DNA of 64,000 bases from Fontibacillus panacisegetis (GCF_900102215.1 NZ_FNBG01000001.1:248001-312000); one strand, 5' to 3'. Positions 26,646-35,975 are shown, counted from the first letter of the stretch. Program-made: numbers and translations. The notes: generated by a model not told the origin, from the sequence alone.

Positions 26646-27452
26646 TTATAATAATGATTCAGCTCCATCGATAACGATTCGTGCTCCGGTAATATGAGCT
26701 GCTTCATGACTGGCAAGAAATGCGACCAGATCAGCAACATGTCTTGGTTGTCCTGGTCCATCCGCCAGAGGCTGTGATCCTTCCGGATACTCCACCGGAA
26801 TAATAATTTCCTCAAGCTCATCGCTAATTTCTGTACTAGATTCAATATTCGTGGAAATCGAACCTGGACAGATCGTATTTACTCTGATTTTATATTTAGC
26901 CAGCTCAAGCGCAGTCATTTTTGCAAATGCAACTTGTCCAGCCTTTGTTGTACTATAAGCAGACATCCCGAATCCAGAGTATCGATCATTTCCGTTGATT
27001 GAACTCGTGATGATAATGCTTCCTCCACCACGCTCTTTCATGTAGGGCACTGTAAGCTTAACGGTCAAAAATGTACCGTTCAAGTTGATACGCAGCGTTT
27101 TTTCCCATTCCTCCAAGCTCATTTCATCTATGGGTGCTAATGTCCCGTTGATCCCCGCGTTTGCAAATACGATATCAATCCCGCCGAACAAATCCGCCGT
27201 CTCTGACACTGCCTTTTCCATTCTGACCGGATCTGATACATCCACATCAAAAGCTTTGGATACCCCATTTGACACATTATTTATAAAATTCTCCGTTTTT
27301 TGAGTGCTCTCATTAATCAAATCAAAAAGAGCGACCTTTGCTCCTTCTCTTGCCAGCCTTATCGCCGCTGCTCTTCCAATTCCCGATCCGGCTCCGGTAA
27401 CAATTGCTGTCTTTCCAAAAAAACGACCATGGCTAATTTGGTTTACCATCAT
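26646..27452 (-). CDS. Short-chain dehydrogenase/reductase
   Basis: A 268-residue classical SDR. It has the cofactor loop TGAGSGIGRAAA, the NAG motif in FANAGINGT, catalytic serine in IIITSSING, and YSTTK (Tyr and Lys). The acidic residue after beta-2 (ALFDLINES) suggests NAD preference. ATG 27452 follows AAGGAG at 11-12 bases; the longer frame to 27542 lacks a site. Substrate unknown; the family includes glucose-1-dehydrogenase-like enzymes. Confidence 0.9.
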   Translation of the reverse strand: MMVNQISHGRFFGKTAIVTGAGSGIGRAAAIRLAREGAKVALFDLINESTQKTENFINNVSNGVSKAFDVDVSDPVRMEKAVSETADLFGGIDIVFANAGINGTLAPIDEMSLEEWEKTLRINLNGTFLTVKLTVPYMKERGGGSIIITSSINGNDRYSGFGMSAYSTTKAGQVAFAKMTALELAKYKIRVNTICPGSISTNIESSTEISDELEEIIIPVEYPEGSQPLADGPGQPRHVADLVAFLASHEAAHITGARIVIDGAESLL

Positions 27453-27574
27453 GATTACAGTCACTCCTTTTTCATTGGATAAAATATGAAGATCTCTATA
27501 CCTTTCTTCAAGATTACCCAAAAAGGAGCTACTTATAATCATCTACCGTAATTATCAAATTTTTTTGAGATAAA

Positions 27575-29812
27575 TTATAACAATATAGTGTTATAGCCTT
27601 TTTTTATCAATCGGTAAGTCTTCCGTTTAAAAAAGAATACCACCAAGCTGTACAGTAACATAATAGCAACAAAGGCTAGCAACAATAACCAACCATTTGT
27701 GGAGAATGGAATATAATCATTGGTTTGAAGCGATATCAATCGGTGAATTTGATAAGAAATATTAATGGCGAATGGAAGTATTAACAAGTACAAGATGAGA
27801 AATATCGGCCTGTATACATCGACTAACAGAGAATTAATTTCACTTGGTTTATAACCTAACAGACGTAATATTGACATATCCTGAGTACGATCCTGAAAAT
27901 TAAGTAATACGACGATATATAACAGAAGGCAGCCAATTAGTGCGCCAACCAGTTGATTAATAACTGCACTAGAACGATTGGAAACAGCATTACTTTCTAA
28001 GACAGCCCGTTTTTCTGTTGTTGTAACGACACTGCTGTTCAGGACACTCTTTAATTCATTGCTCAGTTCACCTGAATGCATATTACTTGGAATTCCGAGG
28101 CTCTTGGCTAATGTGGCTTTGTCCAAATACATCGTATTCATGTCACCGTTCAAAGTGATCTCTGCGATATGGGTACTATATTGCTCCCGATCTATGATAA
28201 ATTCTAGATTATCTCCCTTGCCTATTCCATACATTTCGCTGATACCTTGACTAATTACAACTCCATTTACATCCTTCAGATCGATCACTTCATGCTTCAA
28301 ATTATACAATTCCAATAACGAACCCCGTGAATCTAACCCTACCATTGCTAAAGGAATTTCACGGTCATCTTGCAAGATATGTACATCCTTATGCAAGTAA
28401 TACATCCTTGTAGTCCGTAAATTCTCCACATCCTGTTGGTAGCTATCATATGTAGTATCATATTCATAAGTTCTACCAGTGGTTTGTGACTCAATGATCG
28501 TACTACTAGACATATATAATGAATAACTCGTAATAAACAGAGTGCTAACAATTAAAATGGTGAGTGCGCTAAGAAATAATGTGTTCCACTTACGTAGAAC
28601 TACACGAACCGGAAGTCTCCATCGCTGGGGTAACAGGTTAGCCACCTTATTAGCAAAGATTTTCGCCCCACTCATGTTTTGAGCTTTATCTATGTTATTC
28701 AATAGTGTATAGGAATCCTGCTTCATAAACTGAATCGCAGCGCCATAAGTTATCAGAACGTTTGCTGCAATCACAATTACCACGCCATAGCAAAAAGAAC
28801 TGATATTAATACCTCGTGCAAAATGTGGAAAAGAATAGCTACTATTATACATTTGGAGCAAAACAGATGAACCAATATAACCTAATACAAGCCCCCCTAA
28901 CGCTCCTACAGCAGATATCACGAAAGAGAACCTTATTAATATAGCGCTGATTTGCAGTTTGGTATATCCTAACGCTTTAAAGCAGCCGAACTCTTGTTTA
29001 TAAAGCAACATAAATCGTTTATAGAACATGTAATACAAGAACAAACTGATCAACCCTAATATGACAAGAAACGTATGCGCAAGTATTTTATTCGAGTCCA
29101 GCCCAAGCAGTATTTGCGAATGACTATTTATTTCGTTGGATGTCGCTATATATGAGAAGGATGGATTATTTTTTAGATCAGCTATCTTTGCCTCGAAATG
29201 ATTACCGTCCTTAACCCTGCCCGCATAATATCGCTCTTCTTTTCCTATATATTGCTCATAGATCTTTGGAGTTACAATAGCAAATGTTGCATGATGATCA
29301 TCCTGCTGAATATCCCCAAATGGGATAAAGACCTCGTAATCCGGTAAATAAAAAGAACCCGTAATGATGTACGAACGATCCCCCAACACCAAGGACTGTC
29401 CGATCTCAAGACCGTTGCTCTGCATAAATTGCGGCAAGAGGGCAATCTCCGACTCCATCAATGGCAATCGACCGGCCACAATGTATGGAAGATCAATTTC
29501 ATTTGGCCTATTTATAAAAAAATAACTTCGGTTATCCAGAGATATTTTCTTGATACTTCGGGCCTCCACCTCATAATCATGTCTCAGCCCTTCAATAATC
29601 TGCACTTCATCCATATCAGTTCGAACTTGAAACCTAAATTGCTCCTTTTGCTGTTCATTTACATAAGTCAGTAGATTCTTAGCATTTCTATCAATCGAGA
29701 ACTCCACAAAATAATACATAAATGTCGTTAAGATCACCACTAAGAATAAGACCGCAATATATCCCTTATTGGCCAATAAATTTTTATATATTTGCTTCCT
29801 GATAGGGTTCAT
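27575..29812 (-). CDS. ABC transporter permease, FtsX/MacB-like with two FtsX domains
   Basis: A 745-residue permease. Its topology is: N-terminal helix (GYIAVLFLVVILTTFMYYFV), large extracytoplasmic domain to about residue 240, three helices forming the first FtsX domain (~245-360), another helix near 415, a second exported domain, and a C-terminal FtsX triplet from about residue 625. FGCFKALGYTKLQI and SILRLLGYKPSEI are the two matching cytoplasmic coupling motifs. It lies 34 bases after the ATPase gene; together with the TetR gene they make an operon. Likely a mechanotransmission-type exporter or lipid/peptide efflux system. Confidence 0.9.
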   Translation of the reverse strand: MNPIRKQIYKNLLANKGYIAVLFLVVILTTFMYYFVEFSIDRNAKNLLTYVNEQQKEQFRFQVRTDMDEVQIIEGLRHDYEVEARSIKKISLDNRSYFFINRPNEIDLPYIVAGRLPLMESEIALLPQFMQSNGLEIGQSLVLGDRSYIITGSFYLPDYEVFIPFGDIQQDDHHATFAIVTPKIYEQYIGKEERYYAGRVKDGNHFEAKIADLKNNPSFSYIATSNEINSHSQILLGLDSNKILAHTFLVILGLISLFLYYMFYKRFMLLYKQEFGCFKALGYTKLQISAILIRFSFVISAVGALGGLVLGYIGSSVLLQMYNSSYSFPHFARGINISSFCYGVVIVIAANVLITYGAAIQFMKQDSYTLLNNIDKAQNMSGAKIFANKVANLLPQRWRLPVRVVLRKWNTLFLSALTILIVSTLFITSYSLYMSSSTIIESQTTGRTYEYDTTYDSYQQDVENLRTTRMYYLHKDVHILQDDREIPLAMVGLDSRGSLLELYNLKHEVIDLKDVNGVVISQGISEMYGIGKGDNLEFIIDREQYSTHIAEITLNGDMNTMYLDKATLAKSLGIPSNMHSGELSNELKSVLNSSVVTTTEKRAVLESNAVSNRSSAVINQLVGALIGCLLLYIVVLLNFQDRTQDMSILRLLGYKPSEINSLLVDVYRPIFLILYLLILPFAINISYQIHRLISLQTNDYIPFSTNGWLLLLAFVAIMLLYSLVVFFFKRKTYRLIKKGYNTILL

Positions 29813-29846
29813 ATCATTTCTCCTAAATAGTGCAGCTGGATTACGA

Positions 29847-30545
29847 TTACGCCCAACTCATCTGCTTAACAGATATTGGATTCGTACAAGTCGTGTCACG
29901 ATAGACCATTCCATCTTTAATCGTAATAACTCGGTCCGCAGTTTTTGCTATTTCATGATTATGAGTAATAAAAATAATGGTTATTCCGTATTGTTGGCGA
30001 ATCCGGTGTAATAGAGAGATGACCTTCTTACTATTAGCTTCATCCAACGCTCCCGTTGCTTCATCACAATACAGAATACTCGGTTTCTTCATTATGGCTC
30101 TAGCAATAGCTACTCGCTGCTGTTGCCCCCCTGATAGCTCACTGGGAAAATGTCTGAGCAGATTCTCAATACCTAATACCTTACTGATTTCATTCAGTTC
30201 ATAATGTCTTCCAGTATTAGAAATTCCAATATTAATATTTTCTTCTACAGTAAGATGGGAAAGCAGATAATAATTTTGAAAAATAAGTCCAACATCATTT
30301 CTGAGAAAGTTCGCTATTTCATTATCATCAAACATCGTTAAATTTTTGCCCTTATATAAGACGCTGCCACTCGTAGGCTTAAGAAGACCTGACATAATGT
30401 TCAGCAAGGTAGATTTTCCTGAGCCGCTTGCCCCAATCATAGCTGTAAATGTTCCCTCTTTGATATCGAGAGTAACATTCTTTAATACAACCTCATGCTT
30501 TCTGAATTGCTTGGTCACCTTATCGACTGAAAGTATGGTTAGCAT
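29847..30545 (-). CDS. ABC transporter ATP-binding protein, LolD/MacB-type
   Basis: A 232-residue ATPase with Walker A GASGSGKST, Q-loop LIFQNYYLL, signature LSGGQQQR, Walker B ILYCDEATGALD and H-loop ITHNHEIA. The length and motifs are those of LolD/MacB ATPases that pair with FtsX-type permeases. Its ATG overlaps the tetR stop by 7 bases (ATGCTAA), so translation is coupled. Confidence 0.94.
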   Translation of the reverse strand: MLTILSVDKVTKQFRKHEVVLKNVTLDIKEGTFTAMIGASGSGKSTLLNIMSGLLKPTSGSVLYKGKNLTMFDDNEIANFLRNDVGLIFQNYYLLSHLTVEENINIGISNTGRHYELNEISKVLGIENLLRHFPSELSGGQQQRVAIARAIMKKPSILYCDEATGALDEANSKKVISLLHRIRQQYGITIIFITHNHEIAKTADRVITIKDGMVYRDTTCTNPISVKQMSWA

Positions 30546-31156
30546 TCGCTGTCTCCCCGCATTCCAAATCTATGCTCGAAGCCCATAACAAGAGACTTTA
30601 ACATCTCTATTTGTCCTTCGATCATGTTGTGTGATACCCCAACGGATACTGTATAAATCCGAATTCCTTCGATTGATAATATGATATGTCTCACGATTTG
30701 CTCCGGATCATGGAAACGAACCTCATTGCGTGCAACACCATACTCTAATACTCTTAATAAACTGGTAACAGACCGATCATATTGCTCCTGCAGGAACCGC
30801 TTATCCTGCTCGCTCTTATGCGCTAAGAAAAATTCATATGTCGCAGTCATCATACTTTGTTCTGCATGAAATAATTCTGCCTGCTGTTCATCAAAGAAAC
30901 ACTCCATTATTTCCCTGAAACTCTGACTCTCAGCCATCATATGCATAAAATCCAGTTCCATACTCTGCGAGTTCTCCATGAGTAGTGTATAAAATATAGT
31001 TTCTGTCGAATCAAAATAAAGGTATAACCCGCCGCGGCTAATCCCACACTCTTCCACAATATCTTGCATTGTAGTAGCATTATAGCCTTTACGTATAAAA
31101 ACACTAGCAGCTCCTTGCAGGATAAGCTTCCTCTTCCATTTGGCTTTTTGTGTCAT
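30539..31156 (-). CDS. TetR/AcrR-family transcriptional regulator of the MacB-like operon
   Basis: A 205-residue TetR protein. HTH region: KLILQGAASVFIRKGYNATTMQDIVEECGISRGGLYLYFDSTETIFYTLL. The ATG at 31156 starts MTQKAKWKRK, a normal TetR beginning; the open frame upstream to 31216 runs into the operators. It is the first gene of the operon with the ATPase and permease, and two perfect palindromes overlap its promoter, so it most likely represses its own operon. Confidence 0.92.
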   Translation of the reverse strand: MTQKAKWKRKLILQGAASVFIRKGYNATTMQDIVEECGISRGGLYLYFDSTETIFYTLLMENSQSMELDFMHMMAESQSFREIMECFFDEQQAELFHAEQSMMTATYEFFLAHKSEQDKRFLQEQYDRSVTSLLRVLEYGVARNEVRFHDPEQIVRHIILSIEGIRIYTVSVGVSHNMIEGQIEMLKSLVMGFEHRFGMRGDSEC

Positions 31157-31200
31157 AACAACGACCCCCAGTTTTATACTTATTAGGTCAATTAAGAAAA

Positions 31201-31249
31201 ATGACATAAATGTCATAATTATTTTATGACATTGATGTCATTTTTACAA
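31201..31249 (-). promoter_or_regulatory. Promoter with two perfect TetR operators
   Basis: On the minus strand TTGTAA (31249-31244), 17 bases, TAAAAT (31226-31221) make a sigma-A-like promoter. ATGACATTGATGTCAT (31226-31241) fills the spacer and ATGACATAAATGTCAT (31201-31216) lies at about the transcription start. Both are ATGACAT-N2-ATGTCAT palindromes, 25 bases centre to centre. Binding would block polymerase directly. Confidence 0.8.
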
Positions 31250-31349
31250 CAAAAGAATTTTCATACACTCCCTTTCTGAAAATCAGCTTTTTCACTTATC
31301 CACATTACATTTATTACGTTCTCGAAATGTCGATGTCAGTAATAAAATA

Positions 31350-31403
31350 AAAAAATAGCCCTTAGTCGAGGATAATTTAGTAAATTCTCGATTGGACTAT
31401 TTT
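31350..31403 (-). terminator. Intrinsic terminator after the YtrA-type ABC operon
   Basis: Minus-strand AATAGTCC/GGGCTATT with an inner CGAG/CTCG pairing, then a T run; 14 bases after the permease stop. Confidence 0.7.
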
Positions 31404-31416
31404 CAGCAAAAACTGC

Positions 31417-32052
31417 TTAGATATCTCTTTTCTTAAAAATAGCTGTTGAGATCACATAAGATGTTAGTATCGCGACAATAATGGCACCGCCACAAATTAC
31501 TCCACTTTCTACAGGGTGATTATTGAACCAATCCATGATGATAATGGTTTGTTCTGTTGATAAAATCCCTGTTACTATCCCATTTCCCATCATTACAAAA
31601 AGGATCAATACAATGTTTAAAAACTGCCCTCCCTTAGGCCCTATCCAGTAAAAGAGCGGAATGTACAGTGCCATAAACAGCAAACCGGATATAATGCTGC
31701 CTACCACCAGCAACGTATGAAAGTACATATTCCCATCTAAATAATATCGAGCCAAGCTGTTCACTAATCCACCCAGTATACCAGCTATGATGAGAAGCGA
31801 GCCTGCAGATGCATATTTAGACAACACCAATATTTTTCGTCGAACTGGAAGAGTCCCCAAAAATTGTTGTGACGAAGGCTGCATATCGTTATTGACGACC
31901 AGTATCAACAAAAGCATGGGCAAAAAATTGTATAAGAGCAAATTGTCCTTTTGCACGAAACCCGAGAAAATGATCGTATAGATTACGATTAGCCACAGAT
32001 AACGTTTTAATAGCAATAGGTCCTTTCGCATCAATAAGGATATGCTAGACAT
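31417..32052 (-). CDS. ABC-2-type membrane protein of the YtrA/GntR operon
   Basis: A 211-residue integral membrane protein with about six helices (for example LWLIVIYTIIFSGFV, LLIIAGILGGLVNSLA, FLNIVLILFVMMGNGIV, VICGGAIIVAILTSYVISTAIF). Resembles the ABC-2 permeases found beside YtrB-like ATPases. ATG overlaps the ATPase stop by 8 bases and has AAAGGAGG upstream. Confidence 0.85.
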   Translation of the reverse strand: MSSISLLMRKDLLLLKRYLWLIVIYTIIFSGFVQKDNLLLYNFLPMLLLILVVNNDMQPSSQQFLGTLPVRRKILVLSKYASAGSLLIIAGILGGLVNSLARYYLDGNMYFHTLLVVGSIISGLLFMALYIPLFYWIGPKGGQFLNIVLILFVMMGNGIVTGILSTEQTIIIMDWFNNHPVESGVICGGAIIVAILTSYVISTAIFKKRDI

Positions 32053-32911
32053 GCTTTATTCCTCCTTTTGCGGTGTAATACATGATTTCCTCCAGCGTAG
32101 GCGTCTGATACATAACATCATTTCCAAACAGTGATACAACCCGGTCGCGATCCCTACTAAGACCCTCAAAACCAACTCCTGTCTCACGCAGACCTACAAA
32201 CTCCTTGCGAATATCCCCGTCTAACAGCTCACGACCACCTTTTACAATCAAATACCGATCCAAAACCTCATCTTTAGCTTCTGAAAAAACGAGTTGCCCT
32301 CTATTTACAAAGGTAACGTAGTCAGCTACTCGATCCAGATCCGTCGTCAAATGAGTTGAGAACAGAATCGTATTTCGCTCATCTAAAATATAATCCGCAA
32401 GCAGCTCCAGCAATTCTCTACGAAACACCGGGTCAAGTCCAGCAGTCGGTTCATCCATAATTAACAACTTAGGATGGTGGGATAACGCTAGTGCGATGGA
32501 GAACTTGGTTTTCATCCCTTTAGAGCATTCTTTTATTTTTTTGCGAGCCGGAAGCTCGAATATATCCATGTACTTTAAATAAAGATCCTCATCCCAATTG
32601 GAGTAGAATGGTGCTACGATTTTTTTCATCTCTGCCAAAGTTAAATAGTCATAGTAGATATTTTCGTCTGAAATATACCCGATTTGCTCTTTATAATCCG
32701 CCCTCTCAGAATCAATAGGCTGGCCTAAAACAGAAATATCTCCCTGATCAGGAATGACCATCCCCATAATCGATTTAATAATCGTGCTTTTTCCTGCCCC
32801 ATTAGGACCAATTAAGCCCGTAATATAGCCATTCGGCACTTGAAAAGAAACATTGGATAACTTGTAGTTCTTATAGCTTTTGCTCACATTGCGAATTTCC
32901 ACAGCGTTCAT
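32045..32911 (-). CDS. ABC transporter ATP-binding protein, YtrB-like
   Basis: A 288-residue ATPase with Walker A GPNGAGKST and Walker B LLIMDEPTAGLDP. The signature is degenerate (ECSKGMKTK in place of LSGGQ), as is usual in YtrB-like subunits. The H-loop is FSTHLTTDLDR. It overlaps the GntR gene by ATGA and the permease by 8 bases. In B. subtilis the related ytr system responds to cell-wall antibiotics; a similar role is inferred. Confidence 0.92.
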   Translation of the reverse strand: MNAVEIRNVSKSYKNYKLSNVSFQVPNGYITGLIGPNGAGKSTIIKSIMGMVIPDQGDISVLGQPIDSERADYKEQIGYISDENIYYDYLTLAEMKKIVAPFYSNWDEDLYLKYMDIFELPARKKIKECSKGMKTKFSIALALSHHPKLLIMDEPTAGLDPVFRRELLELLADYILDERNTILFSTHLTTDLDRVADYVTFVNRGQLVFSEAKDEVLDRYLIVKGGRELLDGDIRKEFVGLRETGVGFEGLSRDRDRVVSLFGNDVMYQTPTLEEIMYYTAKGGIKHV

Positions 32912-33294
32912 CTGTTATGACCTCCCTCTTTTTCCACCAACCTGATCCATTCAACCAGCTCTTCAACATCGATAGGTATATTACGGCATTCCTCCAGCAA
33001 TTCCCTGATTTTGTCCTCCAGTAGACGAAGCCTCTGCTCCCGAATAAACTCTTGATTCCCTCCAGATACAAAGGAACCTTTACCTACCACAGAATCGATT
33101 AGCCCCTCCTGCTCCAGCTCGTTATAAGCTCTTTTTGTTGTAATGACGCTAATTTGCAAATCTTTGGCGAGCTGCCGAATCGAGGGTAATGGCGTTCCCG
33201 GAGTTAATTCTCCCTGCAAAATACTTCCGCGAACTTGCCTTACAATTTGTAGGTATATGGGTTCACCGGAAGACGGAGATAATAAAATATTCAT
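32908..33294 (-). CDS. GntR-family transcriptional regulator, YtrA subfamily
   Basis: A 128-residue regulator. The winged HTH is IYLQIVRQVRGSILQGELTPGTPLPSIRQLAKDLQISVITTKRAYNELEQEGLI, followed by a short C-terminal helical region (~50 residues) that defines the YtrA type. ATG 33294 follows AGGTGAGG at six bases; the GTG 12 bases upstream is part of that site. It heads the ABC operon and probably represses it through the upstream dyad. Confidence 0.93.
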   Translation of the reverse strand: MNILLSPSSGEPIYLQIVRQVRGSILQGELTPGTPLPSIRQLAKDLQISVITTKRAYNELEQEGLIDSVVGKGSFVSGGNQEFIREQRLRLLEDKIRELLEECRNIPIDVEELVEWIRLVEKEGGHNR

Positions 33295-33333
33295 AATTTC
33301 CCTCACCTTTACATGTGTAAACTTTGTTTTTAA

Positions 33334-33354
33334 TGTATATATACAATATATACA
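33334..33354 (-). promoter_or_regulatory. Candidate GntR/YtrA operator
   Basis: TGTATATA (33334-33341) and TATATACA (33347-33354) form an 8-bp inverted repeat with a 5-base centre, about 40 bases upstream of the GntR start. This is the GT-N-AC style dyad expected for GntR proteins. Confidence 0.65.
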
Positions 33355-33385
33355 CTTTGATCAAACTATGCAAGTATTTGAGCAT

Positions 33386-33417
33386 AAAAAAAGATGACTC
33401 CCATTTCAGGAATCATC
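33386..33417 (-). terminator. Intrinsic terminator after the gene at 33435-34286
   Basis: Minus-strand GATGATTCC/GGGAGTCATC with G-T pairing, followed by seven T. Confidence 0.75.
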
Positions 33418-33434
33418 ACTATTATCATTATAAA

Positions 33435-34286
33435 TTAGCTCACCACTCCGGCACTATCGGGATGCCTTGATCCCGGTGTCACATGGAACCAAGTCTGTAG
33501 TATTTCGAGAAATCGCTCCATTGGTGTAGGAGTTGCAATTAACCAGTCTTCATCTTCCTTAGTACTCGTTCGAATCAACCAATTCATATGGTGATTAATA
33601 AGAAATCTTGCACTCTGAGTGTCCCATTTGCTTCCATTCCAGGCGTAGAATCTAAGATCTCCCTGTGATAAGCATGTTTTAAGACATTTCGCCAGCGCCA
33701 TTATAGCTTCTTGATCATCCGGTACATTAGACAATTCCGACAGGATTTGTTCCACATCCAGCTCATCAGAGTGGCTGGCAACCTCCTCAAACTGCCGTTT
33801 AGACAGCATCAGCGCAGGCAACTTATCCGGTGTCTGCTTATTCCATTGAATTTTCCCTGCGACCATTCCACTCGCGTTGCATACCTCGCTAATTTCATCA
33901 ATCCTATGTAGCGAAGGCTCCCGATTGGATCGCTCCATATTTACGATTCGTTCATCTGTAATATGCATAAATTGTTCGATTGTTTCAGTTGCCGTTCTAA
34001 ACTTCAGCCAGCACGCCTTTTCTGCATTACATGCTGTTTTCAAACTGGAGGACAAATGCAGGGGCATCCCCCATCCTTCCTCGTTGTCATTGATAATGAG
34101 GTATCCCTTTGAAATCAGTGACTTTCGAACATCTTCCCATTCTCCCAAATCCGTATCGATCAAAAAGTCGCGGAAAGGGTCATCCACACCCAGCAAGCGG
34201 TCGGTTTCCAGCAGGCTTGCCAGAAAATACAATTCTTTTGAATCAAGCATCATCGATTCATTTTCCACAGTATTTGCCATGATCAT
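33435..34286 (-). CDS. Hypothetical protein
   Basis: A 283-residue soluble protein that I do not recognise. The N-terminal ~90 residues (LDSKELYFLASLLETDRLLGVDDPF...SLISKGYLI) look like a helical, possibly winged-helix-like domain; the C-terminal half contains LPALMLSKRQFEEVAS and FLINHHMNWLIRTST, with two tryptophan-rich strands. No signal peptide or membrane segment. ATG 34286 follows GGAGGAGGT, a strong ribosome site, and a terminator follows the gene, so it is a genuine single-gene unit. Confidence 0.7.
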   Translation of the reverse strand: MIMANTVENESMMLDSKELYFLASLLETDRLLGVDDPFRDFLIDTDLGEWEDVRKSLISKGYLIINDNEEGWGMPLHLSSSLKTACNAEKACWLKFRTATETIEQFMHITDERIVNMERSNREPSLHRIDEISEVCNASGMVAGKIQWNKQTPDKLPALMLSKRQFEEVASHSDELDVEQILSELSNVPDDQEAIMALAKCLKTCLSQGDLRFYAWNGSKWDTQSARFLINHHMNWLIRTSTKEDEDWLIATPTPMERFLEILQTWFHVTPGSRHPDSAGVVS

Positions 34287-34672
34287 CCGCTTACCTCCTC
34301 CAATAAATGGCATTGGCTCTGGTTTCAACTAGTACTACTTGTTGTAAACCTATTTATTCATCTTTGAATCAGCTAGCTCCTCCATATTGCGGACGGTTTT
34401 CATCATACCACTGTTTTCCTATTCTGTATCGATACAAAATATGGTAACTTGTAACAATATACCCAATCAATTAGGAATTGAAGCATATTTTTTTCTAGTA
34501 AGTGAAACTTTTTTTAGCTCCCATTCGTATTACTCACAAATAATAAAAAGAGAGATCCCCTCTCTCTTAGCTGTAACAAAACATTTATATAATTATAATG
34601 TTATCTTAATCTTTTTTTAAGGATTCTACTTTACAATAAGTAGCATGAGACCACTGTATAGAGGTGATTATG
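34287..34672. other. Gene-free stretch between two hypothetical genes
   Basis: AT-rich DNA with no coding frame I believe. It contains a 8-bp inverted repeat AAGAGAGA/TCTCTCTT (34548-34568) that is followed by a T run on the minus strand, resembling a terminator although no minus-strand gene is just upstream of it. It must also carry the promoters of the two flanking divergent genes; none is clear. Confidence 0.5.
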
Positions 34673-34912
34673 ATGAGAATTCTAATTAACTTTCAAAACA
34701 ATCAAGTTCCTGTCTATTTCGATCTTGAGAGCAAGCAACCTGTTCAGCGTACTTTGAAGCTGCTAACCAGTGCATTGGAAAATAAATTACACACTGGCAA
34801 ACAAGCATTGAAAAAGTGCCTTAGTACACTGATTAGCATCGAAATTGACGGTTCTGAAGCGATCCTGCACAGTAAGAGCGAGTTCGATTCTCTGGCGCTT
34901 TCCCTGTATTAA
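34673..34912 (+). CDS. Small hypothetical protein
   Basis: A 79-residue protein beginning MRILINFQNNQVPVYFDLE. I do not recognise it. Residues ~20-50 are basic and helical (TLKLLTSALENKLHTGKQALKK), the ends are strand-like. AGAGGTG lies six bases upstream of ATG 34673 (ATG 34670 and GTG 34664 are in frame), and a strong terminator follows the stop, which supports a real gene. Confidence 0.6.
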   Translation: MRILINFQNNQVPVYFDLESKQPVQRTLKLLTSALENKLHTGKQALKKCLSTLISIEIDGSEAILHSKSEFDSLALSLY

Positions 34913-34946
34913 TTAAATTGTAGAATAACTCCCCTTACAAAATATG

Positions 34947-35003
34947 AGAAAGAGGCTCTTCTAGCGACCAGTCAACTGACTGCTAGAGAGCCTCTTTCTT
35001 CTT
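34947..35003. terminator. Long bidirectional terminator
   Basis: AGAAAGAGGCTCT (34947-34959) pairs with AGAGCCTCTTTCT (34987-34999); inner AGCGACCAGTCA-type bases pair further. T-rich tail on the plus strand (TTCTTT). Confidence 0.85.
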
Positions 35004-35096
35004 TAAACTCGTTCTCCTACCAAATAAGCATACTTGTCTCATAGTACCAAACATGTTGCCAAGCTGAGCTGCAACCATTTCAAATTTCATACTGAA

Positions 35097-35792
35097 CTAA
35101 ATGTCCTGCCGAACCTGGCCTTTTAGCAGTGGGAGCAGCTCATTCAGCTCGTTTATTTCGTTCCATGGTTTTCCGCCTTGCAGATCATCGCTCCATTTAT
35201 GATTACGATGCAGCCATACCCCGCGGATTCCGACCTGCGCTGCTCCCCAAATGTCGTTTACAGGATGGTCTCCAACGATAATCGCTTCCTCTGCCGATAC
35301 GCCTAGGCGTTCAAGTGCAGTCCGATAAATGCGTTCATCCGGCTTTTTTATGCCTAGGTCGCCCGATACGGTAATTTCGTCAAAAAAATGACGAAGCTCA
35401 AGCAAATCTATTTTCCGATGCTGCAGATGACTGTATCCATTCGTAATAATGCCGAGCTTATATCCATGGCTCTTGCATGCTTCAAGCGTCTCAAGAGAGT
35501 AGTTCATCACTTTTGCATGAGACATATAGTTTTTATCATAAAACCCTTTAAGCTCGCCCATATCCAGCTTTCTGGACCATGGAAGATGATCGATCATTTC
35601 CTGAAAAAAACCTTCTTTAGGACGATAACCGTCCGCATCCCGCTCAACCATATAGGAAACAATGCGTTCCTGTTCCTCTAGTTCATGTACATTCAGACAC
35701 TCCTTGACCAGTTGCTTGGCAAATTCCCGAAATGTCCAATCCCGATCCATAAGCGTATTATCCAAATCAAACAAAATCGCTTTACATTCCAT
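35097..35792 (-). CDS. HAD-superfamily hydrolase
   Basis: A 231-residue haloacid-dehalogenase-type phosphatase. Motif I is ILFDLDNTLMDRD with both aspartates, motif II is GIITNGYS, motif III lysine is in GIKKPDERIY, and motif IV is VGDHPVNDIWGA. The ~80-residue helical cap lies between motifs I and II. ATG 35792 follows GGAGAGAG; the open frame extends to 35981 but overlaps the ypdA start region and is not coding. Substrate unknown. Confidence 0.9.
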   Translation of the reverse strand: MECKAILFDLDNTLMDRDWTFREFAKQLVKECLNVHELEEQERIVSYMVERDADGYRPKEGFFQEMIDHLPWSRKLDMGELKGFYDKNYMSHAKVMNYSLETLEACKSHGYKLGIITNGYSHLQHRKIDLLELRHFFDEITVSGDLGIKKPDERIYRTALERLGVSAEEAIIVGDHPVNDIWGAAQVGIRGVWLHRNHKWSDDLQGGKPWNEINELNELLPLLKGQVRQDI

Positions 35793-35975
35793 CCTAATCT
35801 CTCTCCTATTTTTTCTCTTATCTCTTTCCTCTATTGTATAGTAGTCTGTCAAACTCTGACATGAAGCAGAGCACAAGGCAAGGTGCACGTCTGGATATTC
35901 TTGTGCATTTGCTGTAGGATGATAATGTTTGAATAACATAATGAAGATGTAATTTGACATTATAGGAGGACTCAC

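Noticed and set aside
26510..26845. 111-codon minus-strand ORF overlapping the SDR gene
   Set aside because: It is a shifted frame of the SDR C-terminus and runs through the terminator.
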